Positions 41,332 to 49,252 of a stretch of 64,000 nucleotides of DNA are shown here, one piece after another. The notes under the pieces are model-generated. The model searched no databases. It saw nothing but the letters and a program-made list of their open reading frames with translations, and was not told the DNA's origin. This DNA comes from DASZTV01 sp035547515 (GTDB taxonomy: Bacteria > Actinomycetota > Actinomycetes > JAFAQI01). A program made the position numbers and the translations under genes. Every line of letters starts with the position of its first letter. Position 1 is the first letter of the stretch. The stretch is from assembly GCA_035547515.1 (NCBI GenBank), contig DASZUS010000018.1, positions 1-64,000 on the forward strand, given 5' to 3'.

Positions 41332-41805
41332 ATGCGTCAGATCGGCATGCGTCGCTTTTGGGTCGCCGGCGCGGCGGCTGTCATCGCCGTACTAGGCGCC
41401 GGCTGTGCGAGCGCGGCCGCGCACGCGACGTCCTCGTCGCCGGCAATTCGCGGATCCGCCCTTGGCGTGTACTCCTGCCGGGCGCAGGCGTCGGGGACTG
41501 CGGTGAGCGTCGCGCCGAGGCAGGTGTACCGGTTCCGGATCTGTGCCCAGCTCGATCCAGGCGCTTCGGGACGCACGGTCAACGTCAAGCGCGGCGACCA
41601 CGACTTCGCCCGGCTCCGCAGCGCGCTGTCGGCGCCGGACCAGCCCCGGACAACAGGCGTCTGTCCGATGTACGCCGACGTGTCGCAGGCGATCCTGGCA
41701 CGGACCGCCTCCGGCGACCTGCTGGTTCACATCCCAGTCGACGGATGCGGCCACTACCAGTCCGCGGCTCTCGCCGCGATCAGCGCAGCCCGCGCCGACG
41801 GGTAG
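41332..41805 (+). CDS. Small secreted protein
   Basis: 157 residues from ATG 41332 (or 152 from 41347). The N-terminus is a signal peptide, WVAGAAAVIAVLGAGCASAAAH, with a cysteine in a near-lipobox context (GAGC), so a lipoprotein is possible though position -3 is glycine. The mature part has four cysteines (VYSCRAQ, RICAQLD, GVCPMYAD, DGCGHYQ) that could form two disulfides. No family recognised. It is the last gene in the rightward series from 33842, 16 bp after the monooxygenase. Confidence 0.68.
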   Translation: MRQIGMRRFWVAGAAAVIAVLGAGCASAAAHATSSSPAIRGSALGVYSCRAQASGTAVSVAPRQVYRFRICAQLDPGASGRTVNVKRGDHDFARLRSALSAPDQPRTTGVCPMYADVSQAILARTASGDLLVHIPVDGCGHYQSAALAAISAARADG

Positions 41806-41856
41806 CCGAGCCGGGGCAGGCACCTTAGGTCGCCGGGACCTTCCGCAGTCGGGGCC

Positions 41857-42405
41857 TCAGAACACGAAGGGGATCAGCATCTTCGTGGCGTCCCGGAACG
41901 CGGGATAGCTCTCGGGAAACTGCTGCTCCATGTAGCGCTGTTCCATCACCGCGCTGTAGACGAAGTACGCCCCAATCACCGCCGTGACGACCAGCCAGCG
42001 CAGATCCACGGCGAGCGAGGTGCCGAGCATGGCGCAGATGATGCCCGAGTAGATCGGGTTGCGGATCCACCGGTACGGCCCCGAGGTCACCAGTTCCGGG
42101 TCGTCCTTCTGGCTCATCGGCGAACCCCAGTTGCGACCGAGGTGGACGCGGGCCCACACCGCCACTGCCAGCCCCAGTGCGAACAGCACTAGGCCGGCCA
42201 CGTCCATCGCCGTGTCGTGCGGCACGGATCCTCGGAACGCATGGAGATGAACTGCGCTGATGATCACCGCCGCAACGACCACCCGGAACCCTAGGTATCG
42301 GCCCCACCTGTTGGTCCCGCGCTTGACCCTGGAAGCGGCGGCCACCCAGCCGATCCAGAAAGCAGCCCAGCCCACAGTGAAGACCACGTCTATCGCATGA
42401 CGCAC
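41857..42405 (-). CDS. Isoprenylcysteine carboxyl methyltransferase-family membrane protein
   Basis: A 182-residue protein with about five membrane segments and the ICMT/PEMT signature VTSGPYRWIRNPIYSG followed by a MEQRYMEQQFPESYPAF amphipathic end. The family methylates lipids, isoprenoid carboxylates or amines with S-adenosylmethionine. GTG 42405 is the start; a second gene (DUF393) starts 70 bp away in the opposite direction. Substrate unknown. Confidence 0.85.
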   Translation of the reverse strand: MRHAIDVVFTVGWAAFWIGWVAAASRVKRGTNRWGRYLGFRVVVAAVIISAVHLHAFRGSVPHDTAMDVAGLVLFALGLAVAVWARVHLGRNWGSPMSQKDDPELVTSGPYRWIRNPIYSGIICAMLGTSLAVDLRWLVVTAVIGAYFVYSAVMEQRYMEQQFPESYPAFRDATKMLIPFVF

Positions 42406-42463
42406 GTCCTCCAGGATGACGCCACGTCACCGGTTGATCAGCGACACGCCGCGACCGCGCGCC

Positions 42464-42469
42464 TAGCCT
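42464..42469 (+). promoter_or_regulatory. Leaderless -10 box before the DUF393 gene
   Basis: TAGCCT lies 6 nt before GTG 42476, with a GCGACA -35-like hexamer 17 nt upstream (42441-42446). This is the same leaderless layout seen at the operator-linked genes but without the operator. Confidence 0.45.
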
Positions 42470-42475
42470 GGAGCC

Positions 42476-42856
42476 GTGAGCGCGCTGCTCGTGTGCGACG
42501 GCGACTGCGGGTTCTGCACGAGTGCGGTCGGCGTCGCCAGGCGGCGCGTCGGCTCGACCGCCGAAGCGCAGCCATGGCAGCGACTCGACCTCGAGGCCCT
42601 CGGACTCACCCGAGCGCAGTGCGAGCGAGCCGTGCAGTACCGCGATGTCAGCGGGCAGTGGCGCTCGGCCGGAGCGGCAGTCGCGGCGCTGCTGCGCGAG
42701 TCACCCGCGCCGTGGGCGTGGCTGGGCAGGTTCGCCCAGCTGCCAGGTATCCGCTGGATGGTCGAGGTGGTCTACCACCTGGTCTCGATCAACCGGCACC
42801 GGCTGCCCGGCGGGACCCCCGCCTGCCGAGCGGATGGCACATGGGTATCGCCATAG
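42476..42856 (+). CDS. DUF393 (DCC-type) thiol-disulfide oxidoreductase-like protein
   Basis: 126 residues with the family hallmark VCDGDCGFCTSAVG, then WQRLDLEALGLTRAQCERAV, the DVSGQWRSAGAAVAALL segment and a final YHLVSINRHRLPGGTPAC. Members of this family have a thioredoxin-like fold with a DxxCxxC motif. The last residues (RADGTWVSP) are encoded by the dispersed hairpin repeat, which appears to have inserted into or grown over the 3' end of the gene. Confidence 0.87.
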   Translation: MSALLVCDGDCGFCTSAVGVARRRVGSTAEAQPWQRLDLEALGLTRAQCERAVQYRDVSGQWRSAGAAVAALLRESPAPWAWLGRFAQLPGIRWMVEVVYHLVSINRHRLPGGTPACRADGTWVSP

Positions 42857-42909
42857 CAGTACGGATGGCACATGCGTATCGCTCGAGCAGTACGCATGTG
42901 CCATCCGCT
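42829..42909. repeat. Dispersed hairpin repeat, copy 2 (compound)
   Basis: A direct copy of the stem (42829-42847) is followed by a perfect 17-bp inverted repeat, CGGATGGCACATGCGTA at 42862-42878 and its inverse at 42891-42907, with a 12-nt loop containing GCTCGAGC. The stem matches copy 1 at 33799. It lies between the convergent DUF393 and SDR genes and covers the DUF393 stop codon, so it probably ends transcription from both sides. Confidence 0.85.
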
Positions 42910-42914
42910 CAGCT

Positions 42915-43829
42915 CTAGAGCTTGAGGTCGTTGCCTACCGCGAAGCCGTGGCGGTTGCCGTCTCCCAGGAACGCGCCGACGCTCTGGGAGAGCTCGTCGA
43001 CCGTCCAGGTCTCCCCCGCCGCCGCAAACGAGGCATCCAGCGCCGGCGCCTTCATCACGCCGACCTTGCCGCCGTAGACGACGAACACGTTGCCCGACAC
43101 GTGGTCAGCGCCGCGAGTGCCGAGCCACACGACGACCGGTGACACGTGCTCGATGGCCCACGGGTCGATCTCGTCACCCTCGGGTGCCGGCGGGAAAGTC
43201 GCCTCCGTCATCGCCGTCCGGGCGCGGGGCGCGATCGCGTTCGCCCGTACGCCGTACCGCGCGCAGCCGTTCGCGACCGACAACGTCAGCAGCGTGATAC
43301 CGGCCTTCGCCGCGGAGTAGTTCGGCTGGCCGGGCGAGCCGAACAGGAAGGCCTCGGACGAGGTGTTCACCACCCTCGCCCACACCGGGCCGTCCTGCGC
43401 CTTGGACTTCTCCCGCCAGTACGCCGTCGCCGCCTGGCACGTCGCGGCGTGTCCGCGCAGGTGCACCCGGATCACGGTGTCCCACTCCTCCGCACTGATG
43501 CCGAAGATCATCCGGTCGCGCAGCACCCCCGCGTTGTTGACCAGCACGTTGAGGTCGCCGTACTCCTCGACCGCCCGGCGGACCAGCCCGGTCGCGAAGT
43601 CCCAGTCGCCGATGTCCCCGGGTACGCCGATCGCCTCGCCGCCCGCGGCGCGGATCTCGGCGGCCACCGCCTCGGCGCCTTCGCCGATGTCGTTGACGAC
43701 GACCTTGGCGCCGGCTGCCGCGAGCGAGAGCGCCTCCGACCGGCCGAGCCCCACGCCCGCCCCGGTCACGACGGCGACACCACCGGCGAGCTCGTCGCCG
43801 GCGAACGACGGGACAAGAGCCTTCACCAT
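42915..43829 (-). CDS. SDR dehydrogenase of the (3R)-hydroxyacyl-CoA type
   Basis: The 304-residue SDR has VVTGAGVGLGRSEALSLA, VVVNDIGEGAEAV, LVNNAGVLRDRMIF and catalytic NTSSEAFLFGSPGQPNYSAAKAG. It is similar to the SDR at 29948. In mycobacteria, steroid side-chain genes include an SDR for the 22-hydroxy ester, but here the following retro-aldolase acts directly on the hydroxylated ester, so the role may lie in another cycle. The start touches the Ltp2 stop (one-base overlap). It ends the leftward operon. Confidence 0.84.
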   Translation of the reverse strand: MVKALVPSFAGDELAGGVAVVTGAGVGLGRSEALSLAAAGAKVVVNDIGEGAEAVAAEIRAAGGEAIGVPGDIGDWDFATGLVRRAVEEYGDLNVLVNNAGVLRDRMIFGISAEEWDTVIRVHLRGHAATCQAATAYWREKSKAQDGPVWARVVNTSSEAFLFGSPGQPNYSAAKAGITLLTLSVANGCARYGVRANAIAPRARTAMTEATFPPAPEGDEIDPWAIEHVSPVVVWLGTRGADHVSGNVFVVYGGKVGVMKAPALDASFAAAGETWTVDELSQSVGAFLGDGNRHGFAVGNDLKL

Positions 43830-45010
43830 CAGCGGTCCACTCCGAGCATCACGGCCGACGTCGGTACGCCGGTCCCGCCGGTCACGAGCACGTGCTCGGC
43901 GCCCTCCACCTGGTTGACCGAAGTCCCCCGCACCTGCCGGACACCCTCGGCGACGCCGTTCATGCCGTGCAGGTAGGCCTCGCCGAGCTGGCCGCCGTGG
44001 GTGTTGATCGGCAGCCGACCGCCGATCTCGATCGCGCCGTCGGCGATGAAGTCCTTCGCCTCACCCCGCCCGCAGAAACCGAACTCCTCGAGCTGCGCCA
44101 GCACGAACGGCGTGAAGTGGTCGTACAGGACCGCGGTCTTGACGTCGTCGGGTCCGAGGCCCGATGTCTCCCAGATCTGCCGCGCGCAGGTGCCCATCTC
44201 CGGCAGGCCCACCAGCGACGACCGGTTGAACGACCGCATCATCTGCTGGTCGTCGGCCATGCCCTGCGCGGCGGCCTCGATGACGACGGCCGGGTGTTTC
44301 AGGTCGCGCGCCCGCTCGACGGACGTGACGAGCATCGCCTGCCCGCCGTCGGTCTCCTGGCAGCAGTCGAGCAAGTGAAGCGGCTCGACGATCCAGCGCG
44401 AGTTCTGATGGTCCTCCAGGGTGATCGGCTGCTGGTAGAAGTGCGCCGCCGGGTTGTTCGCCGCATGCCGCCGGTCGGCGACCGCGACGCGTCCGAAGTC
44501 CTCCGACGTGATCCCGTACTCGTGCATCATCCGCGTGGCGAACATCGCCACCCACGACGCCGGCGTCAGCAAGCCGTACGGCGAGGTCCAGGAGAACTGC
44601 GCCTCTTCGGCCGTGACGCCAGCCGGCCGCCCTTGCACGCCCGAGCCGAACCGGCGACCGGAACGCTCGTTGAACGCCCGGTAGCAGAGGACGTAGTCGG
44701 CCACGCCGGCAACCACTGCCATCGCGGCGTACTGCACGGTCGCGCACGGCGCGCCGCCGCCGAAGTGGATCCGGCTGAAGTGGGTCAGCTCGGCGATGCC
44801 GAGCCCGCGCAGGATCTCCGACTCCGGGTTGGTCTCCATCGTGAACGTCGACAGGCCGTTGACCTGCGACGGTTCGACACCCGCGTCCTCGCACGCCGCG
44901 ACGCACGCTTCGAGTGCCAGCTGCAGCTCGCTGCGCCCGGAGGCCTTGGAGAACTCCGTTGCGCCGATGCCGACGATGGCGGCCTTCCCGGCGTACGTGT
45001 GCTTGCTCAT
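43829..45010 (-). CDS. ltp2: Ltp2-type thiolase-fold retro-aldolase of steroid side-chain degradation
   Basis: The 393-residue protein closely follows mycobacterial Ltp2: AAIVGIGATEFSKASGRSELQLA, TFTMETNPE, RIHFGGGAPCATVQYAAMAV, YRAFNERSGRRFGSG, DRRHAANNPAAHFY, LYDHFTPFVLAQLEEFGFCG and INTHGGQLGEAYLHGMNG. The thiolase active-site cysteines are not in their usual places, as expected for this family, which cleaves 17-hydroxy-3-oxo-pregnene-carboxyl-CoA to a 17-ketosteroid and propionyl-CoA with tyrosines as acid/base. ATG 45010 overlaps the chsH gene by 4 bp. Ltp2 needs the DUF35 domain of ChsH2, which is provided by that neighbour. Confidence 0.9.
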   Translation of the reverse strand: MSKHTYAGKAAIVGIGATEFSKASGRSELQLALEACVAACEDAGVEPSQVNGLSTFTMETNPESEILRGLGIAELTHFSRIHFGGGAPCATVQYAAMAVVAGVADYVLCYRAFNERSGRRFGSGVQGRPAGVTAEEAQFSWTSPYGLLTPASWVAMFATRMMHEYGITSEDFGRVAVADRRHAANNPAAHFYQQPITLEDHQNSRWIVEPLHLLDCCQETDGGQAMLVTSVERARDLKHPAVVIEAAAQGMADDQQMMRSFNRSSLVGLPEMGTCARQIWETSGLGPDDVKTAVLYDHFTPFVLAQLEEFGFCGRGEAKDFIADGAIEIGGRLPINTHGGQLGEAYLHGMNGVAEGVRQVRGTSVNQVEGAEHVLVTGGTGVPTSAVMLGVDR

Positions 45011-46434
45011 CGGGGCAGCTCCACTTCGACCGTGCCGTTGATATGGCTGCCGAGCTTGTTCTTCGCCGACACCGCTACGACCGCGCGCCCGGTTGCCGCG
45101 TCGACCGACTGCACCGACCCGGTGAAGGTCAGGTGGTTGTAGGGGTACGCCGGCGCGCCGAGCCTCACCCGCAGCGCGTGGACCAGCACGTCGGGACCGA
45201 GCCAGTCGGTGGCGTAGCGCTCCATCAACCCGATCGAGGTGTTGATGTTGAAGAAGATGTCGGCCGAGCCTTTCTTGTGGGCGAGGTCGCGGTCGTGGTG
45301 CACGTCCTGGAAGTCGCGGGTGGACAGCGCACCTGCGGTGATCCCGGTCGGGGTGACCGGCAGCACCCACACCGGGAGCGCGTCGCCCTCGGCGACCTCC
45401 GCAATGGTGCGCGTCTCGGTACGCCGGGGTGGCGTCGCGGGCCGGAACCGCGGCAGGGTGATCGGCCCCTCGGCGCCGGTCGAGTCCGGCGTCACGGCAG
45501 GGTGGCTGTCGAGCCAGTCGACCTCCAGCGGCATCCCGATCTCGAGCTGGTCGCGGCCCACGCCGACCAGGTCGGCGACCATGCGGGCGCCGCCTTCGAG
45601 CTCGATCAGCCCGACCGGTACGGGGTAGCTGAAGCCCGGCACCTGGGGGTAGTTGACGATCGCGTAGGAGTAGAGCGTCCCCTTGCCGCTCGACACGAAG
45701 TAGCCCATGTCGAACGAGCCGCACTCGGCGCAACGCGGGCAGGAGGGGAAGAAGATGCGCTCGCAGCCCCGGCACTGCGGCAGCCGCAGCTCGCGCCGGC
45801 GGTAGCCGTCCCAGAGCGCCTCGTTGTCGAGGTTGATGGCCGGGCGCGGTCGCAGCGAAGGATCGCTGGGCACCGGCTTGGGCTTCTCGGCGTCGTCGGC
45901 CTTCGACGAGGCGCCGGTGCCCGGCTTGAACTTCAGAATGCGAAACAGCAGGTCGCCGACGTATTCCCCGTCAGAGGTGGTGTAACGGGTCCGGGTGGTC
46001 AGGAAGTGGCCGATGCCCAGCCCGGTCTGCTTCTCCTCCGACACGTCCTCGAGGACCTGCACACCCTGCAACACCTCTCCGGGGCGCAGGTAGCGAGCGA
46101 TCTCGAGCTCGCTGTTCACCGCCACGACCCCGACGTAGCCGGCGGCCTCGAGCATCGCGATGACCTTGCTCTGCGGGTCGTCCCCGCGGCGTCCGGCCGG
46201 GCCCTGCGCGGGCAGGCCGGGACGCACCCAGATGTCGAGCGTCGCCGCGGGCGCGACGATCCCGCCGTGCACCGACTTCGCCGCGTAGTCGGGATCGGTG
46301 TAGTTCGGGTTGCCGTCGCCCATCGCGTCGCACCAGTCGGCGATCGCCGCCGTACCGACAGCATGCCGAGCCACCAGCGGCTCGCCCTTGCTGCCGACCA
46401 GCGCGCGCATCTGCGCGAGTAGGTCTTCGGACAA
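45007..46434 (-). CDS. chsH2: ChsH2-ChsH1 fusion: MaoC hotdog + DUF35 + MaoC hotdog
   Basis: A 475-residue three-part protein. Residues 1-170 are a MaoC-like hotdog domain (DAMGDGNPNYTDPDYA at 37-52). Residues about 200-320 are a DUF35 domain with zinc-ribbon cysteines C221, C224, C235 and C238 and OB-fold strands (GTLYSYAIVNYPQV). Residues about 340-475 are a second hotdog domain with the hydratase motif around D374-H379 (TRDFQDVHHDRDLAH). In mycobacteria the first two are ChsH2 and the third is the separate ChsH1, together hydrating 3-oxo-pregna-diene-carboxyl-CoA. Here they are one chain. TTG 46434 has a GAGGGGG site; the protein is divergent from the chsE genes and coupled to ltp2. Confidence 0.9.
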   Translation of the reverse strand: MSEDLLAQMRALVGSKGEPLVARHAVGTAAIADWCDAMGDGNPNYTDPDYAAKSVHGGIVAPAATLDIWVRPGLPAQGPAGRRGDDPQSKVIAMLEAAGYVGVVAVNSELEIARYLRPGEVLQGVQVLEDVSEEKQTGLGIGHFLTTRTRYTTSDGEYVGDLLFRILKFKPGTGASSKADDAEKPKPVPSDPSLRPRPAINLDNEALWDGYRRRELRLPQCRGCERIFFPSCPRCAECGSFDMGYFVSSGKGTLYSYAIVNYPQVPGFSYPVPVGLIELEGGARMVADLVGVGRDQLEIGMPLEVDWLDSHPAVTPDSTGAEGPITLPRFRPATPPRRTETRTIAEVAEGDALPVWVLPVTPTGITAGALSTRDFQDVHHDRDLAHKKGSADIFFNINTSIGLMERYATDWLGPDVLVHALRVRLGAPAYPYNHLTFTGSVQSVDAATGRAVVAVSAKNKLGSHINGTVEVELPR

Positions 46435-46452
46435 CAGGCACCCCCTCGACCG

Positions 46453-46479
46453 AAATACGTTTCAAGTAATAATGTATTT
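46453..46479. promoter_or_regulatory. AT-rich dyad in the chsH/chsE divergent promoter
   Basis: AAATAC (46453-46458) and GTATTT (46474-46479) form inverted arms, extendable to AAATACnTT and AAnGTATTT. They lie in the 51-bp gap between TTG 46434 and ATG 46486. This AT-rich patch is unlike the TCTGACG operator and unlike the mycobacterial KstR consensus. It may be a separate operator or simply the promoter's -10 region. Confidence 0.55.
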
Positions 46480-46485
46480 ATCACG

Positions 46486-47667
46486 ATGCGCTTCACCGAC
46501 ACCGATGAGGAGCTTGCGCTCCGTCGCGAGCTACGCGAGTACTTCGCAACGTTCGGCCCCGCCAGCAGCGGCGAGGAGCTGACCGCGCCCGGCACCGATG
46601 AGCAGTCGTTCCGCGACGCCATCCGCCGGCTCGGCAAGGACGGCTGGCTCGGTTTCGGGTGGCCCAAGGAGTACGGCGGTCAGGGCCGGTCTGCCATCGA
46701 GCAGTACGTCGTGTTCGACGAGATCCAGCGCGCCGGGGTCCCGTTCCCGTTCGTCACCATCAACACCGTCGGGCCGACGATCATGCGGTTCGGCACCGAG
46801 GAGCAGAAGGCCGCGTACCTGCCGGGCATCCTGGCCGGCGAGATCAACGTGGCGATCGGCTACACCGAGCCGGGCGCCGGCACCGACCTCGCCTCACTGC
46901 GCACCTCAGCACGGCTCGACGGCGACGAGTGGGTCATCAACGGGCAGAAGGTCTTCACCTCCGGCGCGAACCAGGCCGACTTCGTGTGGCTTGCCTGCCG
47001 GACCGATCCCGACCAGCCAAAGCATGCCGGCTTGTCGATCATCATGGTGCCGACCTCCTCACCGGGCTTCCGCTGGACGCCGATCGTCACGGTCGGCGAC
47101 ATCGTCACGACGACGACGTACTACGACGACGTGCACGTCCCGGCGGCCAACCTCGTCGGCGAGCGAGGCGGCGGTTGGCGGATGATCACCAACCAGCTCA
47201 ACCACGAGCGGGTCGGGCTTGCGGCACTCGGCGGGCTGGCCTGGCGACTGTGGGGCGAGGTCCGGGAGTGGGCCCGCGAGGCAACCCCACCCGGCGGCAA
47301 CGGCAAGGTGATCGACATCCCGTGGGTGCGCGCCGACCTCGCCGAGTGCTACGCCCGGCTCGAAGCGATGAAGCTGATCAACTGGCAGCTGGTCGAGGCA
47401 GTCCACGAGGAGCGGCTCCAGCCGCAGGACGCCTCGGTGGCAAAGTTCTACGGCACCGAGACCCATGTCTTCGTCTACCGCAAGCTGCTCGCCATCCTCG
47501 GCGCGAGCGGGTGGCTGCGAGCCGGTTCTGCGGCGGCAGCGCTACGCGGCGCCGTCGAGCGCGCCGGACGGAGTGCGCAGATCAACACCTTCGGCGGCGG
47601 GGTCAATGAGATCCAGCGCGAGATCGTCGCGGCGGCCGGCCTCAAGATGGCGCGGCGGGCCCGATGA
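46486..47667 (+). CDS. chsE2: ChsE2 (FadE29)-like acyl-CoA dehydrogenase subunit
   Basis: A 393-residue FadE protein resembling mycobacterial FadE29/ChsE2: GFGWPKEYGGQG, VTINTVGPTIMRFG, the loop YTEPGAGTDLASLRT (126-140), NGQKVFTSGANQADFVWLACRTDP and the C-terminal FGGGVNEIQREIVAAAGLK. E241 in NHERV is the likely catalytic base. ChsE1-ChsE2 is an alpha2beta2 enzyme that desaturates the three-carbon steroid side chain; the product is the substrate of the ChsH hydratase encoded divergently. It overlaps the chsE1 gene by 4 bp. Confidence 0.89.
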   Translation: MRFTDTDEELALRRELREYFATFGPASSGEELTAPGTDEQSFRDAIRRLGKDGWLGFGWPKEYGGQGRSAIEQYVVFDEIQRAGVPFPFVTINTVGPTIMRFGTEEQKAAYLPGILAGEINVAIGYTEPGAGTDLASLRTSARLDGDEWVINGQKVFTSGANQADFVWLACRTDPDQPKHAGLSIIMVPTSSPGFRWTPIVTVGDIVTTTTYYDDVHVPAANLVGERGGGWRMITNQLNHERVGLAALGGLAWRLWGEVREWAREATPPGGNGKVIDIPWVRADLAECYARLEAMKLINWQLVEAVHEERLQPQDASVAKFYGTETHVFVYRKLLAILGASGWLRAGSAAAALRGAVERAGRSAQINTFGGGVNEIQREIVAAAGLKMARRAR

Positions 47668-48740
47668 TCTCGACCCTGACCGAGCTTCAGCAGGAGCTGG
47701 TGGAGCTTGCGACCAGCGCCTTCGACCGCAACGGCTCGGCCGAGCAGATCACGATGGCCGAGGAGCGCCCCGACGCCTTCGACCGTGAGCTGTGGGCCGA
47801 CCTCGCCGCAGCCGGGCTGCTCGGTGTCGCGATCCCGGAGGAGTACGACGGCCTCGGCTTCAACGCGGTCGAGGTGTCGCTGGTGTGCGAGCAGCTCGGG
47901 GCGCACGTCACGCCGATCCCGCTGGTCGCGACGCTGACCGCCGCGCAGCTGCTGGTCGCGCACGGCACCGACGAGCAACGCGCGAGCTGGCTGCCGGGCA
48001 TCGCGGCCGGCCGCGTGGTCGTCGCGATCGCCCCGCCGCAGTCGGTGGTCGAAGCGAGGTACGCCGACGGCCGGCTCAGCGGCCGCCTGATCGGCGTCGC
48101 CTGGGCGCATGCCGCCGACCTGCTGCTGGTCCCCGTCGGCGACCAGGTCGTCGGCTTCGCCCCCTCGACCGATGGCGTCGCATCTCACCGCGGCACCACC
48201 ACCGCTCGCGAAGGCGCGCTCGACCTCGAGCTCGCCGACGTCGCTGCGGAGCTGGTGGGCGAGCCGGGCACCGCGCAATGGCTCCGGCTGCGGTGGCTCA
48301 CCGCGCTGGCCTCCACCGCGGCAGGCGTCGCGGACGGCGCGGTGCGGCTGACCGCGTCGTACACCTCGGCACGTGAGCAGTTCGGCAAGCCGCTGTCGAC
48401 CTTCCAGGGCGTGCAGCTCAAGGCCGCCGACGCCTATCTCGACGCCACCGCAATCCGGGCCGCCGCACGCCAGGCGGCATGGCGGCTCGACAACGTCGGC
48501 GACGCGACGCTCGACGTGCTCACCGCGGCATGGTGGGCGGCGGAGGCCGGACAGCACGCCGTGCACATCACCCAGCACCTGCACGGCGGCATGGGTGCGG
48601 ACATCACCTACCCCGTGCACCGGTACTTCCTGTGGGGCAAGCAGATCGAGCTCTTGCTCGGCGGCGCATCCGCGCTGCTGGCAGAGCTCGGTGAGGTCCT
48701 CGAGAGCCACGCTGACGCCGGCGACGCGGTCACCCTCTAG
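47664..48740 (+). CDS. chsE1: ChsE1 (FadE28)-like acyl-CoA dehydrogenase subunit
   Basis: A 358-residue reduced FadE subunit: LAAAGLLGVAIPEEYDGLG, a shortened middle domain without the EPGAGTD loop, YTSAREQFGKPLSTFQGVQLKAAD and HGGMGADITYPVHRYFLW. It pairs with the overlapping ChsE2-like subunit. The position next to chsH2/H1 and ltp2 reproduces the complete mycobacterial set for side-chain propionyl removal. Confidence 0.88.
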   Translation: MISTLTELQQELVELATSAFDRNGSAEQITMAEERPDAFDRELWADLAAAGLLGVAIPEEYDGLGFNAVEVSLVCEQLGAHVTPIPLVATLTAAQLLVAHGTDEQRASWLPGIAAGRVVVAIAPPQSVVEARYADGRLSGRLIGVAWAHAADLLLVPVGDQVVGFAPSTDGVASHRGTTTAREGALDLELADVAAELVGEPGTAQWLRLRWLTALASTAAGVADGAVRLTASYTSAREQFGKPLSTFQGVQLKAADAYLDATAIRAAARQAAWRLDNVGDATLDVLTAAWWAAEAGQHAVHITQHLHGGMGADITYPVHRYFLWGKQIELLLGGASALLAELGEVLESHADAGDAVTL

Positions 48741-48783
48741 ACCTCTAGACCCACAAGCGCCGCCCGGGCCGCACAATGGCGAC

Positions 48784-49242
48784 GTGGGCGCCGACCTCGA
48801 CGAGCTTCGCCGGCTGCGTCGCGCCCGCGGCCAGATGGACCGCGACTACGCCCAGCCGCTGGACGTGCCCGCCCTGGCCAGGACCGCCTTGATGTCGCCG
48901 GCGCATTTCAGCCGCCGCTTTCGGGAGGCCTACTCGGAGACGCCGTACTCCTATCTCATGACGCGGCGGATCGAGCGCGCCAAAGCGTTGCTCCGCTTCG
49001 GCGACATGAGCGTGACCGACGTCTGCTTCGCCGTGGGTTGCACCAGCCTCGGCTCGTTCTCCTCGCGGTTCACCGAGCTGGTCGGCGAGACGCCGTCGGA
49101 CTACCGGGCGCGCAGTCACGACGACATGCGCGGGCTGACGTCATGCCAGGCAATGGTCATCGGCCGGCCACCTCGCGACAGGCCGAAGGCGAAACGGCAA
49201 TCGAGCAGTTTCGGAGAAGCGGAGCGCGTGGGGCGGTCCTAG
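48784..49242 (+). CDS. AraC-family helix-turn-helix regulator
   Basis: A short 152-residue protein from GTG 48784 that is almost only a DNA-binding domain: DRDYAQPLDVPALARTALMSPAHFSRRF (first HTH), the linking helix SYLMTRRIERAKALLRF and second HTH MSVTDVCFAVGCTSLGSFSSRFTELVG, then PSDYR. The basic tail (RPPRDRPKAKRQ) is likely disordered. A protein of this type often regulates a neighbour; the VOC gene 10 bp downstream, in the same direction, is the obvious candidate, and this pairing is common in actinobacteria. Confidence 0.87.
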   Translation: MGADLDELRRLRRARGQMDRDYAQPLDVPALARTALMSPAHFSRRFREAYSETPYSYLMTRRIERAKALLRFGDMSVTDVCFAVGCTSLGSFSSRFTELVGETPSDYRARSHDDMRGLTSCQAMVIGRPPRDRPKAKRQSSSFGEAERVGRS

Positions 49243-49252
49243 GGTCGACCCC

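Noticed and set aside
46453..46479. The chsH/chsE dyad as a KstR-type operator
   Set aside because: It does not fit the TnnAACnnGTTnnA pattern I recall for KstR, so it is reported only as an unassigned dyad.
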